From Auanema rhodensis (lineage: Eukaryota > Nematoda > Chromadorea > Rhabditida > Rhabditidae): DNA of 64,000 nt. This document shows positions 1 to 11,819 of this stretch, piece by piece (positions within the stretch are counted from its first letter, which is position 1; every line of letters begins with the position of its first letter). The DNA lies in contig OZ059894.1 of NCBI GenBank assembly GCA_964057225.1, forward strand, positions 14,022,131 through 14,086,130, in the 5' to 3' direction. Position numbers and translations under genes: made by a program. The notes under the pieces are model-generated. The model saw nothing but the letters and a program-made list of their open reading frames with translations. It was not told the DNA's origin and made no database searches.

Positions 1-465
1 GGTATGTTATAAGCAATTAGCTTTACCCAATCACATTTTCATTGCAGGAAAATCTGCTTATGCTGTTTCTCGCCATGTTTCTGATATCCAAAAGGAAATC
101 ATGACCAACGGACCAGTTGAAGTTTCCTTCACCGTATACGAAGACTTCGAGCACTACTCATCTGGAGTCTATGTCGTAAGTTGCTCTAGTTGATATTCAT
201 TCATATATTCTTGGTTATCTAGCACACCGCCGGAAAGAACCTTGGAGGACACGCCGTCAAGATGATTGGATGGGGAGTTGATGCAACAACCGGAACTCCA
301 TACTGGATCTGTGCCAACTCTTGGAACTCTGACTGGGGAGAGAACGGTAAAATAAATAAAAATTATGATAAATATTAAACTATTCTAGGATTCTTCCGTA
401 TCATCCGTGGAGCCAACGAATGCGGAATTGAATCTGCCGTTGTTGCTGGACTTCCAAAGCTCTAA
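1..465 (+). CDS. Cathepsin B-like cysteine protease, C-terminal part (5' end outside window)
   Basis: A papain-family (C1A) lysosomal or secreted cysteine protease; nematodes have many cathepsin B-like (cpr) genes used in gut digestion. Only the last exons are present: base 1, 48-175, 223-346 and 389-465, joined by introns of 42-47 nt with clean GT-AG ends. The translation contains the region after [14 protein letters not shown], then the catalytic histidine in [11 protein letters not shown] and the catalytic asparagine in [11 protein letters not shown], and ends in [15 protein letters not shown] before TAA. This is the standard C-terminal lobe of cathepsin B. The active-site Cys and the occluding loop lie upstream of the window, so activity cannot be judged. 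Codons are more G/C-ending than in the neighbouring AT-rich genes, which often marks high expression. Family assignment is very secure; the paralogue is not determinable. Confidence 0.95.
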
Positions 466-1070
466 ATTATAATTTTTCTAATCCAGAAAAATAATTTTAT
501 TAATAATAATAATAAAAATTAAACTAAAAACTATTATTTTATATGAAAGTACATCTTATACTCATACAAAGATATCTTTATATAGAGATTTTCTTATTAA
601 TTTACTTATTATAATATATAATTAAACTTATATATGTTTATTTAAGTTTTAAATAATTCCCGAATAAGTTTGAATTGAGAAAATTTTCAAATATACATTT
701 AGAGAATATTAATTCAAATGAATTATTCTATACTATGAGAACAACAAGAAATTATGTTTTGTTAGAAAAAGAACATATTTGATTGAAAAATCTTATAAAT
801 TAGCTAAATTATATGAATGAAAAGAAATTCTGATTATAGAGTACTATACTATATTCTATATTCTATTTCTATTTCTATATATATATGTATTTAAATATAT
901 ATTTTATTTTTAAATTATTAAAGATAAATAAGTTAAAAACATATAAGAAAAATGTTTTTAAATTAAATTATTAACAACCCATAATTACTGTGACTGTGAC
1001 AGAAAGTTGTATTAACATCTAAATGGTTGCCCCTTATGTTCCTCTTTTCACTTAAACATTCTTTCTTTGC

Positions 1071-1193
1071 CTCCTATCTCTCTCTCTCTCTCTCTCTCTT
1101 TCCCTCTCTCTCTCTATCTCTCCCCCTCTCTCTCTCTATCTCTCCCCCTCTCTCTCTATCTCTCCCCCTCTCTCTCTCTATCTCTCAATCTCT
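1071..1193. repeat. CT-rich minisatellite
   Basis: A pure CT run followed by about four imperfect copies of a roughly 20-25 bp unit made of CTCTCTCT, TATCTCT and CCCC. It opens a spurious Ser/Leu-rich reading frame. Confidence 0.9.
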
Positions 1194-1481
1194 TAAATTA
1201 GTCGGTAAAAGTTTTGAGAGAAACAATCATTTCATAGAAACTAACTGAAACAAAAACTTTTCTTTTTTTTTGTTGTTTTAAATTTTATTTTATGTCGAGA
1301 TAAAAATCATTGTATCTATTCTATTCTTTTTTTTCTTTATGTTTAATTCTAACCTCAACTATCCTTAAACTTGTAGAATAATCTCAATCGTATCTAACTA
1401 TACGTCTGTATATATTTACCAGATGTATCTCATATTTCCCTTAAACTATCATTTATTGTTCTTAATTTCTTATAGTATTGT

Positions 1482-1483
<2 letters not shown>

Positions 1484-1519
<36 letters not shown>
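1484..1519. repeat. (TA)n microsatellite
   Basis: About 18 uninterrupted TA dinucleotides in intergenic DNA. Confidence 0.95.
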
Positions 1520-1521
<2 letters not shown>

Positions 1522-1981
1522 CTAACAGTAGCTTACGAACATATTTCATATTACAAACTATATTGTCTTTCATATATTTCTCTCTAAACATTCCAAAATG
1601 CTTATTTCAAATCCATTAAATATGCTATATAACTTCCATTTTTTAATCTTTCATATCATATCATCTAACATATTCCCACACTTCGTTATCCAACAATCCT
1701 TTCCCGCAATTATTTGTAAAAAAAACTTTTTTTTGGCTTAAAAAACCCATAAGGAATCAAACTATATTCCGATATTGTACGTTTTATACTTTTCTTTTTT
1801 AAATTTAAAATGTTTTATTTTTGTTCGTCCGATTATGACCATACATACATCATATATCATTCTTTTCTATACAATCATAATATATATATTTTCTTATAAA
1901 TATTTGAAATATTTAATGGATTTCTTATGTTTTTTTAATTTTTTTTTACTTCTTTCTAAATTTATAATTATTAAATTTTAG

Positions 1982-4196
1982 ATGATAAAACAACGTATAG
2001 GTGTTGGATTAATTGTGACAGCATGCTTAGCTTCAACTTTAATTTATTGGAAATCAACAGGAGATGCTTTGAACACATCGTCATCTGCACCAATAAGAGC
2101 AATTCCATTTAGTATGAGGTATTTCATAAGTTTGTTCATCTTTTGTATTTCTTTTTTTTAATTTTAAGCTCAAATAATACTCCATCTTTATTCCTCTATC
2201 GAGCTTATCTATCAAGAACTGGTCAAATACGTGTTTATTCTATTAATAAATGTTTGTCACCTAATTTCAGGTAATTTATTTATATATAATAGTTATTTTT
2301 TATATTATATTATAATAGTATTATTGGCAAAATTGGAAATTTATATGTCGATTTTTGGGCTCAACCATTGGAAGGCCAATGTCCATGGCATTGGGCAGAG
2401 GAATGTGAATATAATGCATATATTCTAGAATCATCTCAAACAGTACCAACTACAAATATCACAGAGGTACATAAATATAAATATATTTATATTAATTATA
2501 ATAAATATAATAATATTATAGATTACTTTATATAGAGGTAATAAAGAAATTGTTTTACCAATACATCATTCTGTAAGAAAATTAAAACGAGGATTAACAC
2601 TATGTGTTCCACCATTATATTGGTATATAAATAATATTTTTATTATAAATTATAAATAATTAAGGTATACTGATTGGATTAAATTGATAGCTTTTATGGA
2701 ATGGTGGAAAGTTAATGGAATATCAAAAGTTATCATTTACTCACATTCAACTAATAAAGAAGTACGAACAGTATTAGATTATTATAAGAAACAGGTTCCT
2801 CTTTTTTTTTTTAATTTTTTAAGAATTTTTAAATTTCTTTTTGTAGAAAATTTTGGATTTAATTGAATGGCCAGAAATTGCTATAACTGAAAAGGAAAAT
2901 CCAAATTTATCACTTTATCGTCTGGGACATTCATTAGCTCATAATGATTGTGTTCAACGTATTGATACCCAAATTGGAGCTTTAGTTGATATTGATGAAA
3001 TGCTTATAATGAGGTTAATTCTATAATTTTATATAAAAATAATTTAAATTTTTTTTAGAAATAAAACTCTTGTTTCTAATATTGAAAGAATATTCAAGGA
3101 ATTTCCAAGTGTTGGTTCTTTATCATTTCCTCATTCTGTTCTTAGTCTAAATCCACCTCTTTATCATCCAAGTCATCTTTTAAACTTCAAAAAAACTGAT
3201 TTTCATGGATTTTCATCTGCCAAACTAGCAAAAATTAATGGACCACCAAAGGTTTTTTTTCTTTTTTTTCTCAAAGTTGGAATGAAAAACCATGCTTTGC
3301 AGACAATTTTTCGAACTAAAGCTGTAAGACGTTTGTCGACACATAAAGTTGGACAATTTGAACAAGCTCATTGGTTTGCCCAAACCGTTAGTTTATTTTA
3401 TAATTTTTTTTGTGTAAAACAAATAAAATATTATAGTTAAACGAATCAAATTCTCATCTTTTACATAATCGTTATAACTATGCTGATGGTAGAAAGATTG
3501 ATGCTGTTCCAATCAATATTCTTCCTTCATCTTTATCTTCAAAGCAATTTGAAAATAAACTTATATCAGTTATGAAGACAATATTTCCAAAAGAAGCTAA
3601 ATTTAATCCATTAACCCAGTATGCACTTGGAAAATGTTTAGGAAGGTACGTTATAAGCTTTATAAAAATTTTCAAACAAATGATAAACTATACAGTTTTT
3701 AAACTTTTTTTTAAAGCTTAATTTGTGGTTATTGGTTTATAAACGTAATGAGAGACGTTTCACTTAAAGTTTTTAAAAATAGTGATATTTCTCTCGATAG
3801 TTTTCTTTTTTTTTGTAAAATTTTATCGAAAAAGCTAAGTTGTAACCTGATTTAGTTATTCTAAACTATAAAAAAAAGAATTTAAATGATATAACCTAAT
3901 TCGTTTTAAAAAAAAAAGAAAGAAAAGTTAGCTATTGAAATGAATGAAGCATCTCATTTCGTTTTCTGTTGTTTTTTCTTCAAATTTTATAACTGTAACA
4001 GTTGAATTCTAAAAGTTTTTGAAACAATTAATGGAATGTTACTTAAAAATATTTTTTAAAAATAAAAAATAACTTATTTAGATGGCGTTCGGATGGATGT
4101 AAGACACCTTTGACAAGCTGTCGTGATGAGATGATGAAGATGGAAGTTTGGACATTCCCAGATCAATCACCATCAGATACTTATAGAATAATCTAA
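1982..4196 (+). CDS. Glycosyltransferase family 92 (DUF23) type II membrane protein
   Basis: Probable Golgi glycosyltransferase. GT92 members in nematodes (for example GALT-1) transfer galactose to fucose on N-glycans; the exact acceptor here is unknown. The start at 1982 gives a short basic N-terminus, then a hydrophobic signal anchor (VGLIVTACLASTLIYW, about residues 7-22). About nine exons: 1982-2118, 2169-2270, 2329-2466, 2522-2622, 2665-2794, 2847-3013, 3059-3251, 3303-3386, 3437-3645 and 4082-4196. Family landmarks in order: LTLCVPPLYWYTDW, a stretch matching the conserved helix and YSHS strand, then NDCVQRIDTQIGALVDIDEM, whose D-I-D-E is the expected metal/nucleotide-sugar binding motif. 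The H-x-R-Y segment near HLLHNRYN fits the C-terminal family motif. The last intron (3646-4081, 436 nt) is much longer than the others. GT92 assignment is strong. Confidence 0.87.
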
Positions 4197-4556
4197 TTGT
4201 TTCCACTTATAGCCAACCGTAAGACATTTATTTGAAATCAATTATCATTATTTCTTATATTTGTCTTTTGTTTGTTTTTTGTTTTTTTTTTACTTTTGGA
4301 AGAAAAAAAACATAATTATTACTAGTTATATCTTGATATCTATTATGTTGTCTGGATATAATAGTCAAATCTCTTTTTCTCGTTTTTTTTCTTCCAATTT
4401 GCAAATTTGCATCTTCTCCTCCTCCTCCTCCTCTTCTTTTTCGATTTATTACTTACTACCCTCATCGCTTTTTCTTTTTTCTTTTTTTCGCAACTTCTTG
4501 CTCGTACTACTTCTTCAATCTCCACCCATTTTTTGGATTTGAAAACGTTTTCTTTG

Positions 4557-4572
4557 CACACACACACACACG
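4557..4572. repeat. (CA)n microsatellite
   Basis: Short CA dinucleotide run next to purine/pyrimidine-biased DNA. Confidence 0.85.
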
Positions 4573-7136
4573 CAAATACATAATACATACACACTCATGC
4601 ATGCATATACTCTCATCAGTATGTGGCATAGTTAGCAGAAAAAACTATTTATATCTTAAATTTTCTTTAAACATTTTTTATCTTTCAATTTAACAATCAT
4701 TTTACCTTTTATATAATATCTCCCTCTCTCTCTATCTCTCTCTCAGCTTTAATACTGGTGCTACTAATTTGACAAAAATCTTTTTTTTTGTTCATTCAGT
4801 TGTGATGTATCTGTTTCTCCATCTGTATTTATTAATAATTGCATAATTATATATTATAATAAGCAATTTTGTGTCCTTTTTCTTTCAATTTTTATCTGAA
4901 AAATAAATTTTTTTTATTTTCATTTTCTATTCAAAATTTTTAAATTAAATTTTGTATAATTATACATAAAACAAACGATGTTTTAGAAGAATAATTCATG
5001 TGGAAATACTCAAATCTTCTCATGACGTTTGGTCAATTTTTCTTTTTTTTTTCTTTTTCACTCTTATTTTCGCTTTAATAGCCAATGTTTTGAAGTATGT
5101 TTTCAATTTTTCCGATAGGGAACTTACATATCTTCGGAAGTAGTTGATAAGCATAGTATAATATAAGATTTACTACTTCATACAACATGGATAGAATTGA
5201 GTTTGTAATGAAAAACAAATTTTTTTTTGCAGCAGCAACCTTCTCGTTTCCCATAAATGAGGTAATTCACTCTTATGTTTTGTCGTTTTTCTTAAAATTC
5301 ATTTTTCATAAAAGAATACCTGTCTTATAGCTTTATCTACAAGACATTTGTTTTTTTATAAATCAAACTAAAAGTATTATTACATCAATATTTTGAAATT
5401 AATGAACTTCTTCTCCTTTAAATTCTTTTTTTTTTTGATGTTTTAGCTATTGTATTTGAATTATTTTAAACAGAAGATCCAGTTTAAATTTGATCTTATA
5501 TAAGCCAATGTAAACCTGGTTCTATTAAAAATAATTTTTTTTCATAATTTAGTTTAATTTTCTTTGAAAACTAAAGATGAAATAACTGAAAAAAAATTTT
5601 TCATTCTATATCTCATCATCATCTCAGGATATTGCATAAAGCTTGATATATTCGTTGTCATATTGAGACATACATGATGTCTACATGAAATGAAAGAGAA
5701 AATAAAATGAAGATAGTCGGAAAGGAAAAGTGAAAAGAGTAAAAACTAACGAAAAAGCCGTTGATCTTCCAACCTTATCCTCGATCTCAGCTTATTTCAC
5801 ACGTTAAAATTTACAAAATGAACGAAAAGTCGGCAATTTTATGAGATGAGATGATGCGATAAGTTTTCTTTGGCATGTTGTTCAGGCCATATAAGCATCG
5901 TGAGATGGTTGTTAATCGTATCATGTGTTTCTTCTACCTCACCCATCATCATCCAGCTTTTATCTATACAATAATATAATAATATTTATAAATATAAAAG
6001 ATGTATTTGAACATTCAAAAATCATGTGAATATGCCACCTCATCGTTTTACTGGAAGATGTTGTATGATATTGCGAATTCTATTAAATCTTCTTTCATAT
6101 TATATTTTCAATGATTCAACAAATTTTTTTTCAAACTCATCATTTTGCTGTTGACTATAACTGAATTAACGACAATGAAATAGTCTTGTTAAACGTTTAG
6201 CAATCTTTATTGTTTATCTAATATTTACCTCTTCTTCTTCTTCTTTTTCTTATTTTATATTTGAAATCTTCACTCATTCAATATATTTTTTTTAATTAAC
6301 TTAAACTAAGAAAATTATTTATTTAACTATATATTATATATTATACATTATACATTATATATTATATATTTATATTTATATATATACATTATATTTTATT
6401 TTATTTTGAAATATTTTTCTTAAAAAAAAAAAAAAAATTTCTATCACATGTTAACCATTCAGTTTTAGGTTATTTTTACTACGATCTTTTAATCATAACC
6501 AAATATATAAGAAATGTGATTGTTCACATTCTTCATTTGCTCAAGGTTTTAGAAAGTGTCTTTCTTCCTTTTTTTTAAAGGTTTTCACTACCTTTATAAG
6601 GATTTTTTCTATCTTGATTCATGGATTATTCATGTATAGCCTTCAAACTATGACCTTATACATATCTTTAGAATCATAATTGCCAATTTTGATTGAATAT
6701 AGAAACTGTAAATACATCTTATATTTAGAAAAAAACGATAAAACTTCAACTTTTTCTTAAATTGTTTTCTAGATTGTTTCAAAGCTCAGAAATTTAACCT
6801 GTTCATTCAATATATATATATATTTGAAATCATTTAGAAACAATGAAATGCTCAGATTATACTATTTTTTTATAAATCTTAGACTATATACTATAGAAGT
6901 GTATTTTTTAAATTCTTTTAATCCTTATATACTATCATAATTTGCAAAATGACATTTTTCGGACATTAGATAGCAGGCTCTAACTTGTTATCCAACAAAC
7001 GATTACCTCTTCTTGTTTCAAAAGTCTAGTCTCTTAGCTGGTAGCCAGATGACAATGTTTCCAGTTTTCAAAATCAAATGTATAATCTAGTTGTATTCGA
7101 GAAGTAAAATAAGTAATGACGAATGAAGTGTAAAAA

Positions 7137-7140
<4 letters not shown>

Positions 7141-7200
<60 letters not shown>
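7141..7200. repeat. (GA)n microsatellite
   Basis: Sixty bases of perfect GA repeat, followed directly by a G-rich GGGGGGAGGG stretch. Confidence 0.97.
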
Positions 7201-7203
<3 letters not shown>

Positions 7204-7811
7204 GGGGAGGGAGGAATGAGGGAAGTTCAACCTATTATATTATCTGTTAATAGAAATAACATGTACAATTTAACTATGTTTATATGAAATATTCTTAAAT
7301 AAGCAATGTTATAACAATAAAATTGTTTAACATTCACATTAATTCAATAAAAATTATATAAATATGAATCGTCCTAAATATCTTTTTATCATTTAAAAAA
7401 AAAACTTTCATTAGATTTGATATTATTTAATTTTCTAATTCTATACGTATAATAAACAAACTTTTATATAATTAATGAGTTTCTAATCATATGACGACGA
7501 TTGTCAGACAATGTTTCTCCTCAATATTTGATTTGCAGCCAAATTCAACAGCATTCTGACAGGCAAATGTAAACTTCTCGATTCTTGGATCATTTCCTAC
7601 TATTTCTTACTTTTTTTCCATCTGATTCTTAAAAATAGAAACAAAGGAATTGTTTTCATGTTTTTATATTATATAATTATAATACGTTATAATATGAATT
7701 GAAATGAAACAAATATATTCCAAATTATTTCAAAAGTAATGGTTTAGACTGTCTAGTTCATGTATGGCTTAGCTTATAATCATATAGGATAGGATAACTA
7801 ACAATAAAAAA

Positions 7812-7813
<2 letters not shown>

Positions 7814-7845
<32 letters not shown>
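7814..7845. repeat. (TC)n microsatellite
   Basis: About 16 perfect TC dinucleotides; a strand-complement of the GA tract 0.6 kb upstream, so the two could pair as an inverted repeat. Confidence 0.95.
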
Positions 7846-7846
<1 letters not shown>

Positions 7847-8673
7847 ACCCACCAGACACATTCTCATTCATACAGTTATTCTCATCCTTTTCACAGCATC
7901 ATGTTCATCCTATCCATTTAATTTACCTCCTGTCAACCAGCTCCGGAATCGGCGAGATCATCGATAACACAACGAATCCAGATATTTTCCTATGATCCAA
8001 CTACCACCGGAATTATTTCATCTCATATCCACCTGTTACTGATAGAAAGCTTTCACACTCTCATGATTACTTCTAATACAAATGTGAAATAAGGTTTATA
8101 AGCTTAATAGAATCTATTCTAAACATATTACTTTCAGTATAAACCAAATATAGTTAATAAAACATTTAACTATTTGTTATTTTTAGAAAATATGCCTTAT
8201 AAGTCAAATATGTCTTGTATCACAATTTCTATCGTCATGCTCCCAACAGGCTCATATTCTGTTTATTTTAAATAAAAAGAATAATTAGCATAATTTTATA
8301 TATTTTTCAAATAAACAACTATTTATGAAATCCCATTTTCTTTCTCTTCCTTTTTCAAATTACTGATAAAATTGTTTTTTTATCGAACAATAAAAACGAT
8401 TTTCTTTCATTTTTTAAGCTATTTGATGATGTTTCCTTTTTTTAAAATAATTTGTTTGTTAACAAACAAATTTATATATATACGTATAAAACTATAATAA
8501 ATATCTCTTTGCTTTTCTTCAACGAAATGCTTACACATCATATACAACAATCACTTTGTACTCATCTATCTATATTTAGATTTCAATCGTATATTTCAAA
8601 AAGTTATCTTCTTATATAAATATAATATTCAAATATATTTAAAATCTTTTTATTTATTTATTGTTTATTAAGA

Positions 8674-10930
8674 ATGCGGATATGGATATTTGTGACGTTG
8701 GCTGTTTCTAGCTCTTTAGCAAATCTAACTTATGAAGGGTTCGTCTCTTAAATTTTATTTCTATCTCTCTTGTTTATTTTATTTTTTTAGTCATAAAATA
8801 ATTCGTGTTATACCAAAAATTGAAGATCATATGCGTTTTCTTAGAAGCATGGATGAAGTTTTAGGTTATGAAGTAACTGATTTTTATATTTTTCATTTAT
8901 ATTTATTATATCTTGTAAGGTAGATTATATAAGAAATATTCATGGTATGGGTAGACCAGGAGATATGGTTGTCAGTCCTGAAAACCTTAATGCAACTTTG
9001 AAATATTTGGCAAAAAGAGAAATACCTCACGAAGTTTTAGGTGATCATTAAACAATCAATTTCTATTTTATTTTATTTTATTTTATTTTAAGTTCATGAT
9101 TTTGAAAAAGTTGTTAAACGTGAACGTCGAGCATTACTTCAACCAAGAAATTTGAATGAACAAACTCTTCTTGAAACACGTTACTTACCATTTGATCAAG
9201 TAATATTTATCATAAAATAAATAAAACACATTTTTCTTATTACTACAATTCAAGCAAATGGAAATTTTGGGTCACATTGCTGCACAAAACCCTGATACGA
9301 CACGACTTGAGCAGATCGGAGTTTCTACCGAAGGAAGACCAATCAAAGCAATCTGGGTTCGTCTTTAAAACAACTTTTTAAAGTTTGTACTCTCATCACT
9401 TATTCAGATTGGTTACCCATCTGACAAAGTGAAACCAATCCTCTGGATTGATGCTGGAATCCATGCTCGTGAATGGATTTCTCCTGCTACCGCAATGTTT
9501 TCTATTTGGCATGTGAGTTTAATATCGAAGTAACAGTGAATGAATTTGCTAATTCAAGCTCGTTAATGATAAAATCTATACCAACTTGTTGCGTCGTATC
9601 GATATTGTGATTTTACCTAATGTAAATCCTGATGGATATGAGTACAGCCGATTGCATGAACGTCTTTGGCGTAAGACACGGTAAGTATCATGAGTATTGC
9701 ATAGGATAAATATATAACTTCTTTGATATGTTGCTGAAATTCTATTGATATTTGGTAATTATCATCTTCATTCAGATCAAAGGAAGGTAAAGCTTTGTGC
9801 TATGGAGTTGATGCCAATCGTAATTTTCCTTTCCATTTCGGCACAGAAGGTGTAAGCAAGCAATCTTGCAGGTTAGTTAGCTTCTGTATACTTCTCACTA
9901 TCTGAAATTTGCGAAAATCAACAAAACTTTTCTTAAACGTTTATTTGAATACAACTGTGTGCTTGCTCTTTCATTAAATAAATGAGTCCAAAAAGCTTAC
10001 ATCTCACGTTTCATCTTTTCACGTATGCTAATACTACCAATTCAAACATGCGAAGATATATAAGTTCATGCTTTCGTCTTTTTTCTAAAAAAAATAAAAC
10101 AAATGGTAATAATTACCCAATATTTTATTTATTTAGAGAAATATATTGTGGCCAACATGCTTTGAGTGAACCTGAAGTACGGGCAATGGTTACTGCTATG
10201 CAAAAATACAAATCACGAATTGGAGGGTAATTGAATAGAAAATTTAAGAATTGTCAGTTCAATATAATATTTCAGATATATAACTCTTCATTCTTATGGA
10301 CAAGATATTCTATATCCATGGGGACATACAGTTAACCAATATCCAGCTGATGTTCAAGATCTTGTTAGTATATAGTTTGTTTCGTACTTGTAATCACATT
10401 GAATTTTAGATTGCTATGGGCAACCTAATGGCTGCTGCTATACGAGGAGTAAATGGAACTGTATATACTGTTGCTAACAGTGCTGGAGGATTATGTATAA
10501 CTATTGTAAACATGATCTCTTTAGTGATATACTGATTACAGATCCTGCTTCTGGAGCCTCGGATGATTGGGCTAAAAGTATTGGAATCAAATATTCGTAT
10601 ACGATTGAGCTTTCTCCTAGAACATCATAGTAATAGTTTCTAAATACTAGTTAGACGTAACAATTGGAAATTTCAGTTACGGATTTGAACTACCTGATTC
10701 ATTTATCGCTGGCGTAGGAAAGGAAACATTAAGAGGCATGATGGAACTTGCTAAAGCTCTTGTCAAGCGATCTAAACCCACTAGTACCGAGGTATGTTCG
10801 TGAATCATTCTTATCTTAACTAACAATATACAACACAAACTTTAATGTGAATTTATCCTTAAAGACGATAAAGGACTCAGACACAATGAAAGGGATCACT
10901 GGAAAAAGTGTTGATCGCAACGTTTTTTAG
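8674..10930 (+). CDS. Secreted zinc carboxypeptidase, M14A (carboxypeptidase A/B-like)
   Basis: Metallopeptidase removing C-terminal residues, most likely digestive or extracellular. The start at 8674 gives a signal peptide (MRIWIFVTLAVSSSLA). A propeptide follows (about residues 22-110, with HKIIRVIPKIEDH and VHDFEKVVKRER). The catalytic domain shows zinc ligands His and Glu in HAREW, the substrate-binding DANRNF arginine, the third zinc ligand in TLHSYG, and the catalytic glutamate in YTIELSPR. All key residues are present. About twelve exons joined by short introns: 8674-8738, 8791-8872, 8930-9040, 9093-9199, 9255-9356, 9408-9512, 9559-9680, 9776-9871, 10137-10226, 10276-10373, 10410-10494, 10542-10629, 10677-10791 and 10865-10930. 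The TA|T junction at 10629/10677 restores SYYGFELP. The terminal exon (TIKDSDTMKG...DRNVF) is family-atypical and is the least certain part. Confidence 0.92.
9064..9090. repeat. (TTTTA)n in a carboxypeptidase intron
   Basis: Five or so tandem TTTTA units immediately before an AG acceptor; they form the polypyrimidine-like tract of that intron. Confidence 0.8.
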
Positions 10931-11819
10931 AATTTCCGGTCAAAACTCAATGATGGTGAAACAAGACAGAAACTGCGAAGTCAGGGGCGTCAGGGCTAAA
11001 AACGATTCGAATTTTGCTATTTTTCATCATCGCACTTCAGTCAGACTATGTAGAGTTTCAATTTGTGTTGTCTATATCTGTATGTTAAAACGTTTTTTGT
11101 ATTTATAGTTAATTTCCGAGTGATCTTCTTATATGTATTATAATTATTTTTAATAAAAACTTTACATAAACCGTCTTTTGATTACATTTCGTATTAAAAT
11201 TTTCTTGAAAGTAACAAATGCTGTTGAATTTCTGATGTCATAAGAAAACCGTCAAAAAAAACTGTAACGCTCTTGCCAATTCTTTCGGAGGTAAATAAAA
11301 TTTTCCTAGGTATTTAGTCAAAAAACTTGTTTAATAAAAAGCAAAACTTGTAGATTAGCTTCTATTTACAAATTGACTTTCCTCTTCTAACTTCCAGTAT
11401 TCCTAAGAACTAATTATCTGTTCAAGTAACTTGGAAGGGAAGCTTGATAAGAATATTTTTGTAAAGCTCAAAACTCAAAACCAGTAAAAGGATAATTCTT
11501 TATTCTTCAATGTACATCTCCAGCATTATTAGTAATTTTTCACATAACCTATGACAACTGATTCCACTAATATGGCTTATTTCACTATTTTTAAAAAATA
11601 TTCATCGCTTTCTCATAATGTTAATGTCAGATTATTATAATTAATGCGTTAGGTCCAAAAATTAGTTCGTGGATATATCAACATAAAAGCTTATTTGACA
11701 GTAAAACCTGATCTGCACAAATTGGTATCATGACACCAGCTAATTATAAAAATTAGATTTATACAATGATTAGGAGAAGGCTATTACAATAAACTACTAC
11801 ATATAATAATAAATCTTTA
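10931..11819. other. Convergent 3' intergenic region
   Basis: Lies between the ends of the carboxypeptidase (+) and Cdt2-like (-) genes. An AATAAA-type signal occurs shortly after the carboxypeptidase stop (around 11151). No coding exon or RNA gene was recognised. Confidence 0.55.

Larger units (their letters stand above)
466..1981. other. Intergenic, AT-rich, with CT and TA repeats
   Basis: Between the cathepsin gene and the GT92 gene. I see no splice-consistent coding exon. It holds a pyrimidine-rich CT minisatellite (1071-1193) and a TA run (1484-1519). The stretch just before the next ATG is T-rich and may contain the 5' processing site of the GT92 gene. Confidence 0.6.
4197..8673. other. 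Long noncoding intergenic region (4.5 kb)
   Basis: No exon with codon structure and splice sites was found on either strand. The DNA is homopolymer-rich and AT-rich, with a CA run (4557-4572), a long GA tract (7141-7200) and a CT tract (7814-7845). The subregion about 7900-8045 is less AT-rich than its surroundings. It may hold regulatory elements for the downstream carboxypeptidase gene or 3' sequence of the GT92 gene, but nothing specific can be shown. Confidence 0.55.

Noticed and set aside
1027-1248. 73-codon Ser/Leu-rich frame
   Set aside because: It is a translation of the CT minisatellite; no splice or conservation support.
4261-4594. Frames rich in Phe/Ser (+) and Lys/Arg (-)
   Set aside because: They read opposite strands of the same T-rich/CTC-rich low-complexity DNA after the GT92 stop.
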